From: Acidobacteriaceae bacterium
Lineage (GTDB): Bacteria; Acidobacteriota; Terriglobia; Terriglobales; Acidobacteriaceae
Length of the DNA: 64,000 bases
Direction: 5' to 3'
Assembly: GCA_021323655.1 (NCBI GenBank)
Contig: JAJPKO010000010.1
Location: 62,001-126,000 of the forward strand
A program made the position numbers and the translations under genes. Shown piece by piece: positions 9,244-16,820 of this stretch. Each line of letters begins with the position of its first letter. The stretch's first letter is position 1. Below the pieces are notes generated by a model that was given only the letters and a program-made list of their open reading frames with translations, was not told the DNA's origin and did no database searches.

Positions 9244-10170
9244 TTGAGCAGTCATTTTCTGAAAAATTGGGGCAAATTCTGCATTTTTTCGCTGTCTCTG
9301 GCCATTTTTTCTGGTCATGCGCACGCCGACGAGCCGCTCTTTGGCTTCACCTACACGACTGACTTGCTGCCAAAACACAAATTTGAGCTGACGCAGTGGG
9401 CCACGGTCCGTTTTGACAAGTATCCGGGCGGGAATTACTGGCAGGTGGAGAACCGGACCGAGGAAGAATACGGCTTCCGGGACAACTTGCAGTTGTCTTT
9501 TTACCAGCTTTACAACTCGACGGCAGCGTACCACAATGGCCCCTTCGGTCAGACGACCGCGCCGGAACAATTCTCTTACTACAACCCCGGTCCAAATGAT
9601 CACTTCAGCGCCAGCAAATTCGTAGGCGTGGCGGGCGAGGCCATTTACCGCATCTGGAGCCCATATGAGCGGCCTATCGGCATTGCCGTCTACGAAGAGC
9701 CGACCTTCGGGGCCGGATTCATCGAGTCGGAAAGCAAGCTGATTCTTCAGAAAGACTTCCGCGATGATCGCGTTGTGCTGTCGGCCAACTTTACCTATGC
9801 GCCGGAATGGCGCCGGCTGCGCGAGGACGACGATCCATCGAAGAAGAGCATTTCAGAGGAGCTGGATGCGAACATTGACCTCGGCGCTTCCTATCGCTTT
9901 ATGCATAACTGGTCAGCTGCGGTGGAGTACATCAACGAGCGCGAGTTCAACAGTTACAACTTCACGCATGAGTCAAACAGCGGTCATTACATTGGGCCCT
10001 CAGTCCATTATGCGGGGGAGCATTTCTTTGCGACCGGATCGTTTTATGAGCAGATGCCGTGGGCGGGCCATCACGTGGACACGGTATCCGGAGGAATCGT
10101 GGACGGGCGCATTGTGGACAACGATTTTGAGAAGTATCGTGTGCGCGTAAAGGTGGGTTGGTATTTTTAA
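9244..10170 (+). CDS. Predicted outer-membrane protein of a flavinylation cassette
   Basis: The 308-residue protein has a signal peptide (FCIFSLSLAIFSGHAHA), then strand-rich sequence (FGFTYTTDLLPKHKFELTQWAT) and a terminal KVGWYF typical of barrel proteins. It resembles DUF6662-type outer-membrane proteins; I cannot assign a transport substrate. The start is TTG at 9244, the only one that keeps the signal peptide. It sits just downstream of two IscR/Rrf2-like operators, and 185 bp upstream of the FMN-binding/ApbE/membrane gene set on the same strand, suggesting a part in iron- or redox-linked envelope function. A hairpin with a T-tail follows the stop, so the next genes may be only partly co-transcribed. 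Confidence 0.75.
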   Translation: MSSHFLKNWGKFCIFSLSLAIFSGHAHADEPLFGFTYTTDLLPKHKFELTQWATVRFDKYPGGNYWQVENRTEEEYGFRDNLQLSFYQLYNSTAAYHNGPFGQTTAPEQFSYYNPGPNDHFSASKFVGVAGEAIYRIWSPYERPIGIAVYEEPTFGAGFIESESKLILQKDFRDDRVVLSANFTYAPEWRRLREDDDPSKKSISEELDANIDLGASYRFMHNWSAAVEYINEREFNSYNFTHESNSGHYIGPSVHYAGEHFFATGSFYEQMPWAGHHVDTVSGGIVDGRIVDNDFEKYRVRVKVGWYF

Positions 10171-10193
10171 AAGGCCCTGCTTTTTACGGGTGC

Positions 10194-10220
10194 CCCACAT
10201 CCTGCAGAGATGTGGGTTTT
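10194..10220 (+). terminator. Palindromic repeat/terminator, copy 1
   Basis: CCCACATC (10194-10201) pairs with GATGTGGG (10209-10216) across a 7-nt loop and is followed by TTTT. A very similar hairpin occurs at 37783-37803, so this is probably a dispersed repeat serving as a terminator. Confidence 0.6.
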
Positions 10221-10355
10221 AGACTGCCGCGGCCGTATTGCCTCAGAGAAGCTTTGATTGGACCTGGTTTTGAAGGGCACGGCTTCAGCCGCTGAGACGT
10301 TGCCTTTCCTGAGTTAAATCAGGGCTCCACCTCAGGACGACATTGTGAGGAACCT

Positions 10356-10877
10356 ATGAAAGCAAGACTCATCTTCATTCCGTTGGCTGGCATCGCCATT
10401 GCTGGAGGCCCCGCCTACGCCACCGTCTACCTTTCAGTAGAGCAGGCGCAGCAGATCATGTTTCCCGGAGCGTCATTTACGCCTGACAACCGCACCCTGA
10501 CAGAAGACCAGGTGAAAGCGATTGAGAAGATGTCTGGCGTGCCGGTGCGCAACAAGCAATTGAAGGTCTGGCGTGTCTCCACAGGCGGATGGTTCATTGT
10601 GGATGAGGTCGTCGGCAAGCACGAGTACATTCCCTTTGCGCTCGGCATTGATGCGCAGGGGAAGGTGAAGGACGTGGAGATCCTCGAATATCGCGAGGCT
10701 TACGGCGACCAGATCCGCAACCCTGAATGGCGCAAGCAGTTTGTGGGACAGGGACCGGGGACGAAGCTGCAGCTGGGCAAGAACATTCGCAATATCTCCG
10801 GAGCAACGCTCTCTTCGCGGCACATTACTGATGGAGTAGAAAGGCTGCTGGCAACATATGCCGTTGTTCTCCACTGA
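10356..10877 (+). CDS. Exported FMN-binding domain protein
   Basis: The 173-residue product has an N-terminal hydrophobic export segment (LIFIPLAGIAIAGGPAYA) and a C-terminal FMN_bind domain. The sequence SGATLSS at residues 148-154 matches the motif in which ApbE attaches FMN to a threonine (Thr151 here). Such proteins carry covalent FMN outside the cytoplasm and pass electrons. The ATG follows GAGGAACCT at good spacing. The gene overlaps apbE by 20 bp, so substrate and modifying enzyme are translationally linked. The segment between the hairpin at 10194 and this start is not coding and may hold a second promoter. Domain and role are well supported; the electron donor and acceptor are unknown. 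Confidence 0.88.
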   Translation: MKARLIFIPLAGIAIAGGPAYATVYLSVEQAQQIMFPGASFTPDNRTLTEDQVKAIEKMSGVPVRNKQLKVWRVSTGGWFIVDEVVGKHEYIPFALGIDAQGKVKDVEILEYREAYGDQIRNPEWRKQFVGQGPGTKLQLGKNIRNISGATLSSRHITDGVERLLATYAVVLH

Positions 10878-11724
10878 GCGCGCGCAGCCGTGGCTGGGCA
10901 CGATTGTCAGCATTCGGTCCGATGGGCCACGGGATGCCACCAGCGCTGCGTTTGAAGAAATTGCTCTGGTTCATCGGCTGATGAGCTTTCACGATCCGGC
11001 AAGCGACGTATCGCGCCTGAATCGCGAGGGACATGTGCGCCCGGTGACGGTGCATCCTTATACGCGCGAAGTGCTGGATTGGGCGCTGCGCATTGCTGCC
11101 GCTTCAGGTGGATGCTTCGACATCTCTATTGGCCGGGAGCTGGTCGAGTGGGGACTGTTACCGCACCCTGAAGGCCCTGGGGCAGAACCAGATGGCACCT
11201 GGCGCGACATTGAACTGCAAGCAGATGGTTCCGTTTTCCTGCATTGCCCCTTGTGGATAGATCTGGGTGGCATTGCCAAAGGGTATGCAGTAGACCGCGC
11301 GATGGGGCGATTGCTCGCACAGGGAGCGGAACGAGCGGTGGTGAATGCGGGCGGAGACATTCGCGTGCATGGGTTGACTGAGCCTATTCGCCTGAGCGTG
11401 GAAACGGGTGCGGACACAATGCCCATGCTTGAACTCACGAACGGCAGTGTCGCCAGCAGCAGCGGACACTTGCAGCGGCGCGAAATTCAGGGCATGACCT
11501 GCGGTCCACATGTACACGGCATTCGTCGCAAACCCGCTCCGACAGACCGCTTTGTATGCGTGCTGGCCGGAAAGTGCATGGTTGCGGATGCTCTGACCAA
11601 GGTTGTGATGGCGGAAGGCAACAAAGCTGCGGGCATTCTGGACGAATTTGGCGCGTCGGCATATGTGCACGATCCAGCTGAGGGCTGGAACCACTTGAAC
11701 TGCATCAAGGTAGCAAACGCGTGA
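10858..11724 (+). CDS. apbE: FAD:protein FMN transferase ApbE
   Basis: The 288-residue protein matches ApbE, a Mg-dependent enzyme that moves FMN from FAD to a threonine of extracytoplasmic flavoproteins. Visible family motifs are the WxGTIVSI-like start, the SFHDPASDVSRLNR region, DLGGIAKGYAVDRAM, the AGGD element in VVNAGGDIRVHG, and the late segment VADALTKVVMA. No clear signal peptide or lipobox is visible, unlike many periplasmic ApbE proteins; the start may need checking. It overlaps the FMN-binding gene upstream by 20 bp and the membrane gene downstream at TGATG, a compact operon. The partner target is almost certainly the Thr in the SGAT motif of the preceding gene. Confidence 0.92.
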   Translation: MPLFSTERAQPWLGTIVSIRSDGPRDATSAAFEEIALVHRLMSFHDPASDVSRLNREGHVRPVTVHPYTREVLDWALRIAAASGGCFDISIGRELVEWGLLPHPEGPGAEPDGTWRDIELQADGSVFLHCPLWIDLGGIAKGYAVDRAMGRLLAQGAERAVVNAGGDIRVHGLTEPIRLSVETGADTMPMLELTNGSVASSSGHLQRREIQGMTCGPHVHGIRRKPAPTDRFVCVLAGKCMVADALTKVVMAEGNKAAGILDEFGASAYVHDPAEGWNHLNCIKVANA

Positions 11725-12200
11725 TGACCATCAGAAAATCGGGGAGCCTCGGGCCCATGCGCCGCATGATGATTTACGTTACCGGTATTGGCGTGTGGCT
11801 TACAGGCGGCCTCTGGCTGATTTACCACTACTTTATGGTGAAGCAGGGCGAGTTTGGGCCAGAGACCAATCCACTGGAGCCGTGGTGGCTGCGTCTGCAT
11901 GGCGCATTTGCGTTTGCTGCCATGTGGCTCTTTGGATTGCTGTGGGGCATCCATGTGACCAAGGCATGGCCGCACAAAAAACGTCGCTGGTCAGGCGGGG
12001 CGATGGTGGGCGTTCTGGCGTGGCTCACCATCAGCGGATATCTGTTGTACTACGTAGGAGATGACAGGGTGCGTCCGGTGATCTCTGCGATGCATTGGAT
12101 CGTGGGGCTCGTGTGTCCGGCGGTCTTTGTATGGCACCGCGTCAAATTTAAGAAACGCAAAAGGCTGGTGGATGCCCGGCCAGTTACGCTATCGCGCTAA
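11724..12200 (+). CDS. Four-helix membrane protein with haem-type histidines
   Basis: This 158-residue protein shows four hydrophobic segments (MIYVTGIGVWLTGGLWLIYH, FAFAAMWLFGLLWGIH, MVGVLAWLTISGYLLYYVG, WIVGLVCPAVFVWH). Histidines sit in or at the ends of the helices (IYHYF, LHGAF, GIHVTK, AMHWIVG, VWHR). The pattern suggests a b-type cytochrome like those of DUF4405/PepSY-related families, passing electrons across the inner membrane. The ATG at 11724 overlaps the apbE stop (TGATG); GTG at 11721 is an alternative start. It probably feeds the flavinylated protein of the same operon. The gene ends 4 bp inside the convergent VapC gene. The cytochrome function is inferred from histidine placement. 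Confidence 0.75.
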   Translation: MTIRKSGSLGPMRRMMIYVTGIGVWLTGGLWLIYHYFMVKQGEFGPETNPLEPWWLRLHGAFAFAAMWLFGLLWGIHVTKAWPHKKRRWSGGAMVGVLAWLTISGYLLYYVGDDRVRPVISAMHWIVGLVCPAVFVWHRVKFKKRKRLVDARPVTLSR

Positions 12201-12622
12201 GCCCCTATCCAGGGATTGAACAGCATCAGGTTGAGCTTTTTAAAATGCCTGGTATTTCGGGTCACCAAGGTCAATTGATATACCTGCGCGGTGGCAGCCA
12301 ATAATGCATCGGCCATATCATCTGACATTCCATGCCGGACTTTCTTTGCCAGAATTCTGCCCGCCGTGTCTGCTACGGCAAGATCAATCGGAATGATGCG
12401 GCCTTCAAAACGCTGGACCATGTCCATCTCCAGCCAATTGGAAAGGGCGGATTTTTTCCTGCTCGCAGGCAAGCGGTCTATGCCAAGCCGAATTTCAGTC
12501 ATGGTGATTGCGCTTAAGTAAACGCTGCCCTCATCCACAACCGAAAACCACTCCAGGACGCGCAAGTCTGGGCGTGGTTTTGCCCATTCTGAAATGACAT
12601 TCGTATCCAGGAGAAAATTCAC
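12197..12622 (-). CDS. vapC: VapC-family PIN-domain toxin
   Basis: The 141-residue protein is a FitB-like PIN-domain ribonuclease. It has the first catalytic aspartate in LLDTNV (Asp6), Glu43 in TMTEIRLG, Asp105 in MADALLAA and the late TRNTRHF motif. VapC toxins cleave RNA, often tRNA or rRNA, and are neutralised by a bound antitoxin. The start overlaps the stop of the upstream antitoxin gene by 4 nt (ATGA), the normal arrangement for such pairs. It is complete and its key acidic residues are present, so it is probably functional. It ends overlapping the convergent membrane protein gene by 4 bp. Confidence 0.92.
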   Translation of the reverse strand: MNFLLDTNVISEWAKPRPDLRVLEWFSVVDEGSVYLSAITMTEIRLGIDRLPASRKKSALSNWLEMDMVQRFEGRIIPIDLAVADTAGRILAKKVRHGMSDDMADALLAATAQVYQLTLVTRNTRHFKKLNLMLFNPWIGA

Positions 12623-12879
12623 AGGTCAACTTTGCGGAATGTGTACTTGCGGCGGGAAAGATTTAAGCCACTTCCCCGCAAAGGTGAGGAGGAAAAGAAA
12701 TCGGCAAGATTGCCCTTGCGCCGTGTCTTGCGGTCCCACTCGTCGGCGGCAACAACAACAACAGCCCGTTTTCCGCTGCGAGTAATGACTTGCGGGCCTG
12801 TTGCAATGGCCTGATCAATCAGCTCGCTCAGGTGGGCTTTGGCCTCTGCTACTCCCCATGTTGTGTTATTGGTTGCCAT
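12619..12879 (-). CDS. Phd/YefM-type antitoxin
   Basis: The 86-residue protein begins with a Phd/YefM fold (WGVAEAKAHLSELIDQAIATGPQVITRSGKRAVVVV) that binds operator DNA as a dimer. Its basic C-terminal tail (LNLSRRKYTFRKVDL) should wrap around the PIN toxin encoded just downstream. There is no Shine-Dalgarno sequence before the ATG, and the predicted promoter places the transcription start only about 3 nt upstream, so the mRNA appears leaderless. The promoter spacer is palindromic, fitting autoregulation by the antitoxin-toxin complex. A decayed second PIN gene at 7361 suggests such modules have moved through this genome before. Confidence 0.9.
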   Translation of the reverse strand: MATNNTTWGVAEAKAHLSELIDQAIATGPQVITRSGKRAVVVVAADEWDRKTRRKGNLADFFSSSPLRGSGLNLSRRKYTFRKVDL

Positions 12880-12888
12880 ATATAGAAA

Positions 12889-12917
12889 ATTATGGTCATT
12901 ATGACTATTCTAGTCAA
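12889..12917 (-). promoter_or_regulatory. Promoter/operator of the toxin-antitoxin operon
   Basis: On the minus strand TTGACT (12917-12912) is followed after exactly 17 nt by CATAAT (12894-12889), each 5/6 to consensus. The spacer holds two palindromes, GACTA-TTC-TAGTC (12903-12915) and the near-perfect GGTCAT-T-ATGACT (12894-12906), likely antitoxin sites. The antitoxin ATG starts at 12879, only about 10 nt past the -10 box. Confidence 0.7.
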
Positions 12918-13564
12918 TCCTGATTGATATTCACCTGCCCGATACCCACCGTGGCATGAATCTTGTACATTCCCTGAGCTGAAGTGCGATGCGTTTTAGG
13001 AAAGAAGCCATTTGAGTGCTGGCTGGAGGTGTTGTCATCGGCTTCGCCCAGCTTCGAACTGGTCTGGATTTCGTGGTATTTCGTTGCGTCGGCCACTCCG
13101 ACATTCATCTCACCAATTCCGACATGCAGATCCTTATTGCCTTCCACACCTTTTACCGTCAGCTCGCCCACTCCCAGGTCCAGCTTTACGTCTGTTTGTG
13201 CCGGAACAGACATGGTAATCTCAGGGCCGCCGTGGTGCTGGTTTCCATGGCCTGGCAGCCTCAGATCAATGGAAGCACGCGAGCCAGCCACGTCAAAACG
13301 GCGTACCCATGACTTGACTGTCGCGTCATCGTAGAAGATTTTTGAATCAATGCTCAGGCGGATCGTCTTGTCTACATCGCTGCGGACAACGCGCACCTCG
13401 CCCACATTGATATTCATCACCAGGGTCCCATTGTCTGCGAATGGTTTGGTCACGACCAGCGGGGCCGGCTGCGGGAGTTTCAGTTTCTGACGGGCGGCGG
13501 TGTCCTGCGCAAAGACAAACACGCTGCTCATCAAAAGCGCGCCGATAACGAAAGCTGCTTTCAT
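12914..13564 (-). CDS. Exported beta-repeat protein, DUF4097-like (paralogue A)
   Basis: The 216-residue protein has a signal peptide (FVIGALLMSSVFVFAQD). Short repeating strands with glycine turns follow (VNINVGEVRVVRSDV, LGVGELTVKGVEGNK, VGIGEMNVGVADATK, VGIGQVNINQD). This is the look of the DUF4097/LiaF-type putative adhesin fold, a right-handed beta-solenoid. Function is unknown; secretion to the periplasm or surface is likely. GGAGAG precedes the ATG. It lies 11 nt downstream of a paralogue on the same strand, so the two are probably co-transcribed. Its stop overlaps the promoter of the toxin-antitoxin operon. Confidence 0.75.
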   Translation of the reverse strand: MKAAFVIGALLMSSVFVFAQDTAARQKLKLPQPAPLVVTKPFADNGTLVMNINVGEVRVVRSDVDKTIRLSIDSKIFYDDATVKSWVRRFDVAGSRASIDLRLPGHGNQHHGGPEITMSVPAQTDVKLDLGVGELTVKGVEGNKDLHVGIGEMNVGVADATKYHEIQTSSKLGEADDNTSSQHSNGFFPKTHRTSAQGMYKIHATVGIGQVNINQD

Positions 13565-13575
13565 CTTCCGCTCTC

Positions 13576-14283
13576 CTATTCCTGGCTGATGTCCATGCTG
13601 CCCATTCCTACATTGATTTCCATATGGTCTTTGCCTGTTCCGCTATAGTCCCGGCTTACGACAAAGTGTCCGTTATGGCCGCCGGGCCGATGGTCATGCA
13701 GCGATCCCATTCCAATGTTCACTTCCATGCTGGAGTAGTCTTTATCTCCGTCCAGCAGTAGGTTTATATGTCCCATGCCGACGTTGATCTCGCGGTGACC
13801 AGCAGAGCCGACCGCATCAAAGTTCACCGGCCCCATGCCGAAGTTGAATTCATCGTGAGAGCCCTCGTGCATGGGAGCAATCAGAGTGACAACCGCATGG
13901 GTGTCTTTGGGAAACTTCAGATTAATCTCGCCGTGCTCCGGGTCTACGCGAAAAACATGGATGTAATCCGCCGCCGGATGTCCATTCGGCCCAGATCCTA
14001 TATCTACGGTGAGCTTTAGCTCCGTTGCACGCGGATTTGAGCGCACGTGCACCTCAGCATGGCAGACACTGAACGTCAGCTTCCCGTTTCCTGAGAAGGG
14101 GCGCACCAGTTCCAGATGACGCGGCCCGAGCACATCTCCACTTTGGGGGTGAAACTGCTGTTCTGCAGCGGGACGTCCGTTGCAATTAGCGTCATCCATT
14201 GGCTTCTGATCTGCGCGGGCGTGCAGCACTGTGGTCAGGGCAAGCGTGAGCATCGCAAGTCGAAGCAGAGTCTTCTTCATCAT
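13576..14283 (-). CDS. Exported beta-repeat protein, DUF4097-like (paralogue B)
   Basis: Starting at 14283 the product has 235 residues: a signal peptide (MMKKTLLRLAMLTLALTTVLHARA), then a histidine-rich region and a repeating solenoid. The motif [IV]N[VI]GMG recurs three times near the C-terminus (EINVGMGHINLL, EVNIGMGSLHDH, EINVGMGSMDIS), with a similar EFNFGMGPVNF before it. The start is set by AGGACAGAG just upstream; a longer frame to 14361 would place residues before the signal peptide. It shares the same overall design with the next gene, implying a duplication. No enzymatic motif is visible. A structural or adhesive role outside the cell membrane is the most I would infer. Confidence 0.75.
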   Translation of the reverse strand: MMKKTLLRLAMLTLALTTVLHARADQKPMDDANCNGRPAAEQQFHPQSGDVLGPRHLELVRPFSGNGKLTFSVCHAEVHVRSNPRATELKLTVDIGSGPNGHPAADYIHVFRVDPEHGEINLKFPKDTHAVVTLIAPMHEGSHDEFNFGMGPVNFDAVGSAGHREINVGMGHINLLLDGDKDYSSMEVNIGMGSLHDHRPGGHNGHFVVSRDYSGTGKDHMEINVGMGSMDISQE

Positions 14284-14361
14284 CTCTGTCCTGCCCAGAC
14301 AATACGAAAGAAACAGCATGGCAGTTCCAGCCAGGCTTCCGTTATTCGGACCAAGGCGCAT

Positions 14362-14390
14362 TTGCCCTGTATTCTCAATCTCTCTACAAT
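14362..14390 (+). promoter_or_regulatory. Putative sigma-70 promoter for guaB
   Basis: TTGCCC (14362-14367) and TACAAT (14385-14390, 5/6) are separated by 17 nt. They lie 81 nt before the guaB ATG and point away from the divergent beta-repeat genes. Confidence 0.5.
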
Positions 14391-14471
14391 CAAAAGAACC
14401 ACTTATAACTACAGTCGTATTGACAACGCCACTGCAACCCGCGAAGTACTCTTCGCACCCGACGAAACACC

Positions 14472-15995
14472 ATGATTGAGCATCCTGTCCCCGAAGCGCT
14501 TACATTCGACGACGTTTTACTTGTTCCTGCCTACAGTGAAGTAGTTCCTGCCCTGGTCAGCACGCAGACGCGGCTCACCCACCGCATCCGCCTGAATACG
14601 CCACTGGTGAGCGCTGCCATGGACACGGTGACCGAATCGCGCCTGGCCATCGCCATGGCGCAGCAAGGCGGCCTCGGCATTGTGCATCGCAACCTCACCA
14701 TTGAGCAGCAGGCTGCCGAGATTGACAAGGTAAAGCGCTCGGAAAGCGGCATGATCGTGGACCCGGTCACCATCAGCCCGGAGCAGCACATTTCTGACGC
14801 GCTCGAAGTGATGCGGAAGTACAAGATTTCCGGCGTTCCCGTCACCAAGGGCAAAAAGCTGGTCGGCATCCTCACCAATCGCGACCTGCGCTTTGAAACC
14901 CGGACCGACATTCCCATCGGCGACGTGATGACAAAGAACAACCTCATCACCGTGCCCGTTGGTACCACGCTGGAAGAGGCCGAGCGCATCCTGCACCAGC
15001 ACCGCGTGGAAAAGCTGCTTGTCGTAAACGACCAGTATGAACTCAAGGGCCTCATCACCGTCAAAGACATCCAGAAAAAGCTCAAATATCCTAACGCCGC
15101 AAAAGATGAGCAGGGCCGTCTGCGGGTGGGTGCGGCCATCGGTGCTACTGGCGATTTCCTCGAGCGCGCCGCTGAAATGGTCCGCTACCGGGTGGATGTT
15201 CTCGCGATTGATTCCGCCCACGGCCACTCGTCGCGCGTGCTTGAAGCAGTGCGCGAGGTAAAGAAGCGCTTTCCTGATGTTGACCTGCTCGCCGGAAACG
15301 TGGCCACGTATGATGGCGCAAAGGCACTCATGGAGGCAGGCGCGGATGCCGTAAAGGTCGGCATCGGTCCCGGCTCCATCTGCACCACGCGCATGGTCAC
15401 AGGCGCGGGAATGCCGCAGATCACCGCCATCAGTGAGGCCTTTCGCGCCGGGCGCGAATTCAACATCCCGGTGATCGCCGATGGCGGCATCAAGTACTCC
15501 GGAGACATCGCGAAGGCGATTGCCGCGGGTGCAAGCTGCGTCATGATCGGCTCGCTCTTTGCCGGCGTGGATGAAAGCCCGGGTGAGACCATCCTCTACC
15601 AGGGCCGTTCGTTTAAGGCCTATCGCGGAATGGGCTCCCTCTCTGCCATGGCGCAGGGCTCCGGCGAGCGCTACTTCCAGAGCAGCCGCGACATTGAACA
15701 GACCTCGGAGCGCTCGCAAGGCGTAGTCTCCCGCGAGGGCAATGGACAGAACCGGTTGGCCAAGTTTGTTCCAGAAGGCATTGAAGGACGCGTGCCGCAC
15801 CGCGGACCGCTGGAAGCCATGGTCTACCAGCTTGTCGGTGGCCTGCGCTCAGGCATGGGCTATCTGGGCTGCGCCACCATTGAGGAGTTGCAGACCAAAT
15901 CGCGTTTCGTCCGCATCACGAATGCGGGACTGCGTGAGAGCCACGTGCATGATGTGATCATCACGCGTGAGGCACCGAACTATCACGTGGAGTAG
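14472..15995 (+). CDS. guaB: Inosine-5'-monophosphate dehydrogenase
   Basis: The 507-residue enzyme oxidises IMP to XMP with NAD, the first committed step of GMP synthesis, in the cytoplasm. The barrel start [17 protein letters not shown], two CBS domains at about residues 95-210 ([20 protein letters not shown] and [19 protein letters not shown]), and the catalytic loop [15 protein letters not shown] with its cysteine near residue 303 are all present, as is the flap region with RGMGSLSAM. Length and domain order match the usual bacterial enzyme. It stands alone behind its own promoter, divergent from the beta-repeat genes. Nothing unusual was seen. Confidence 0.97.
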   Translation: MIEHPVPEALTFDDVLLVPAYSEVVPALVSTQTRLTHRIRLNTPLVSAAMDTVTESRLAIAMAQQGGLGIVHRNLTIEQQAAEIDKVKRSESGMIVDPVTISPEQHISDALEVMRKYKISGVPVTKGKKLVGILTNRDLRFETRTDIPIGDVMTKNNLITVPVGTTLEEAERILHQHRVEKLLVVNDQYELKGLITVKDIQKKLKYPNAAKDEQGRLRVGAAIGATGDFLERAAEMVRYRVDVLAIDSAHGHSSRVLEAVREVKKRFPDVDLLAGNVATYDGAKALMEAGADAVKVGIGPGSICTTRMVTGAGMPQITAISEAFRAGREFNIPVIADGGIKYSGDIAKAIAAGASCVMIGSLFAGVDESPGETILYQGRSFKAYRGMGSLSAMAQGSGERYFQSSRDIEQTSERSQGVVSREGNGQNRLAKFVPEGIEGRVPHRGPLEAMVYQLVGGLRSGMGYLGCATIEELQTKSRFVRITNAGLRESHVHDVIITREAPNYHVE

Positions 15996-16028
15996 GCCAT
16001 ACACGACCTGAGAGCGGCAAGTTATATT

Positions 16029-16380
16029 GGCTGCACTTTCGGGTGCGCTCTTTTGTCTCCAAATGTGGGCCTGTCCGTCGCAGGCTTTGTGAAGAAGGAC
16101 GGCAAGCCATTGCTGAGGCCATGGTTGAGCTGGTTCCTGATGGCCCTGTAAGCGACCGCGACGACTTCCGGCGCGACCAGTCGAACCCCGATGGCAGCTT
16201 CGACCTCAACAACGTTGAGCCGGGAAAATATACCGTCTTGGCGATCCAGGGTGGATAGACGATCGACTGGGAGCCTGGGGTGATCCGGCATTATCCAGCA
16301 TAGGTGAACCGCTCAGCGTCACTGAGCGCAGTCCGCAAAAAACCGAGTTGCCGCAGCCTGTCGAAGTCCAACCCCGGTGA
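16029..16380 (+). pseudogene. Relic of a carboxypeptidase-regulatory-like domain protein
   Basis: Joined across frames, this stretch reads NVGLSVAGFVKKDGKP, AEAMVELVPDGPVSD, NPDGSFDLNNVEPGKYTVLA, IDWEPGVIRHYPA and GEPLSVTERSPQKTELPQPV ending VEVQPR-stop at 16380. That is the C-terminal end of a large acidobacterial protein with CarboxypepD_reg-like repeats. At least three lesions are visible: a frame change near 16110, a stop after AIQGG (about 16256) and another stop/frame change after HYPA (about 16300). The rest of the gene is missing upstream, where guaB ends. It fills the whole gap between guaB and the YciI gene and cannot be expressed as one protein. Confidence 0.75.
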
Positions 16381-16383
16381 GCA

Positions 16384-16722
16384 TCAATACTCCACCTTCA
16401 CCGCATCGAGCGAAGGCAGAAAGCACGGATGCAACTCTGCAATAAAGTGTCCTGATTCCACACCGGGGTTTGCTCTGGCAAACGCAGTTGCTTCCTCTGC
16501 ATTTTCCGCTTCCAGCACTGCGGTCCCGATGATCTCTCCATCATCCGTCACCGGACCGGCAAAGATATAGCGGCGGGCCTCCGTTTCACGCCGCAGAAAG
16601 GCGAGATACTTCGGCATCAGGTCTTCATTGCCTTCCGTCTGGTTCCAGCGCGGCCCCTTTTTCAGCAGGCAAAGAAAATATGGCTTCAGGTTGCGTGGAA
16701 CGTCGGGTCTTCGTGTGCTCAT
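16384..16722 (-). CDS. YciI-family protein
   Basis: The 112-residue product has the YCII fold: YFLCLLKKGPRW near the start, LAFLRRETEARRYIFAGPVTDDGEIIG, then LEAENAEEATAFARANPGVESGHFIAELHPC. These small ferredoxin-like alpha/beta proteins are found alone or fused to signalling and oxygenase domains; the active-site His/Asp pair proposed for the family would correspond to H-x-[FA] and D residues here, but a function cannot be assigned. It is a single gene facing the pseudogene at its 3' end, with a 3-nt gap. A short N-terminal extension precedes the core. Confidence 0.85.
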   Translation of the reverse strand: MSTRRPDVPRNLKPYFLCLLKKGPRWNQTEGNEDLMPKYLAFLRRETEARRYIFAGPVTDDGEIIGTAVLEAENAEEATAFARANPGVESGHFIAELHPCFLPSLDAVKVEY

Positions 16723-16820
16723 TCTTATTGATTATGATCGATCATAAAACCTCAGCTTGGGTCTGAGTAAAATGTCCCATCGCCTCTGGTTTCTTTGCTC
16801 AGTTACACTGAGTTTGGACA

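Noticed and set aside
14517-15800. A 427-codon open frame on the minus strand across guaB
   Set aside because: It is wholly antisense to a highly conserved enzyme gene, has no recognisable domain and arises from codon bias at high GC.
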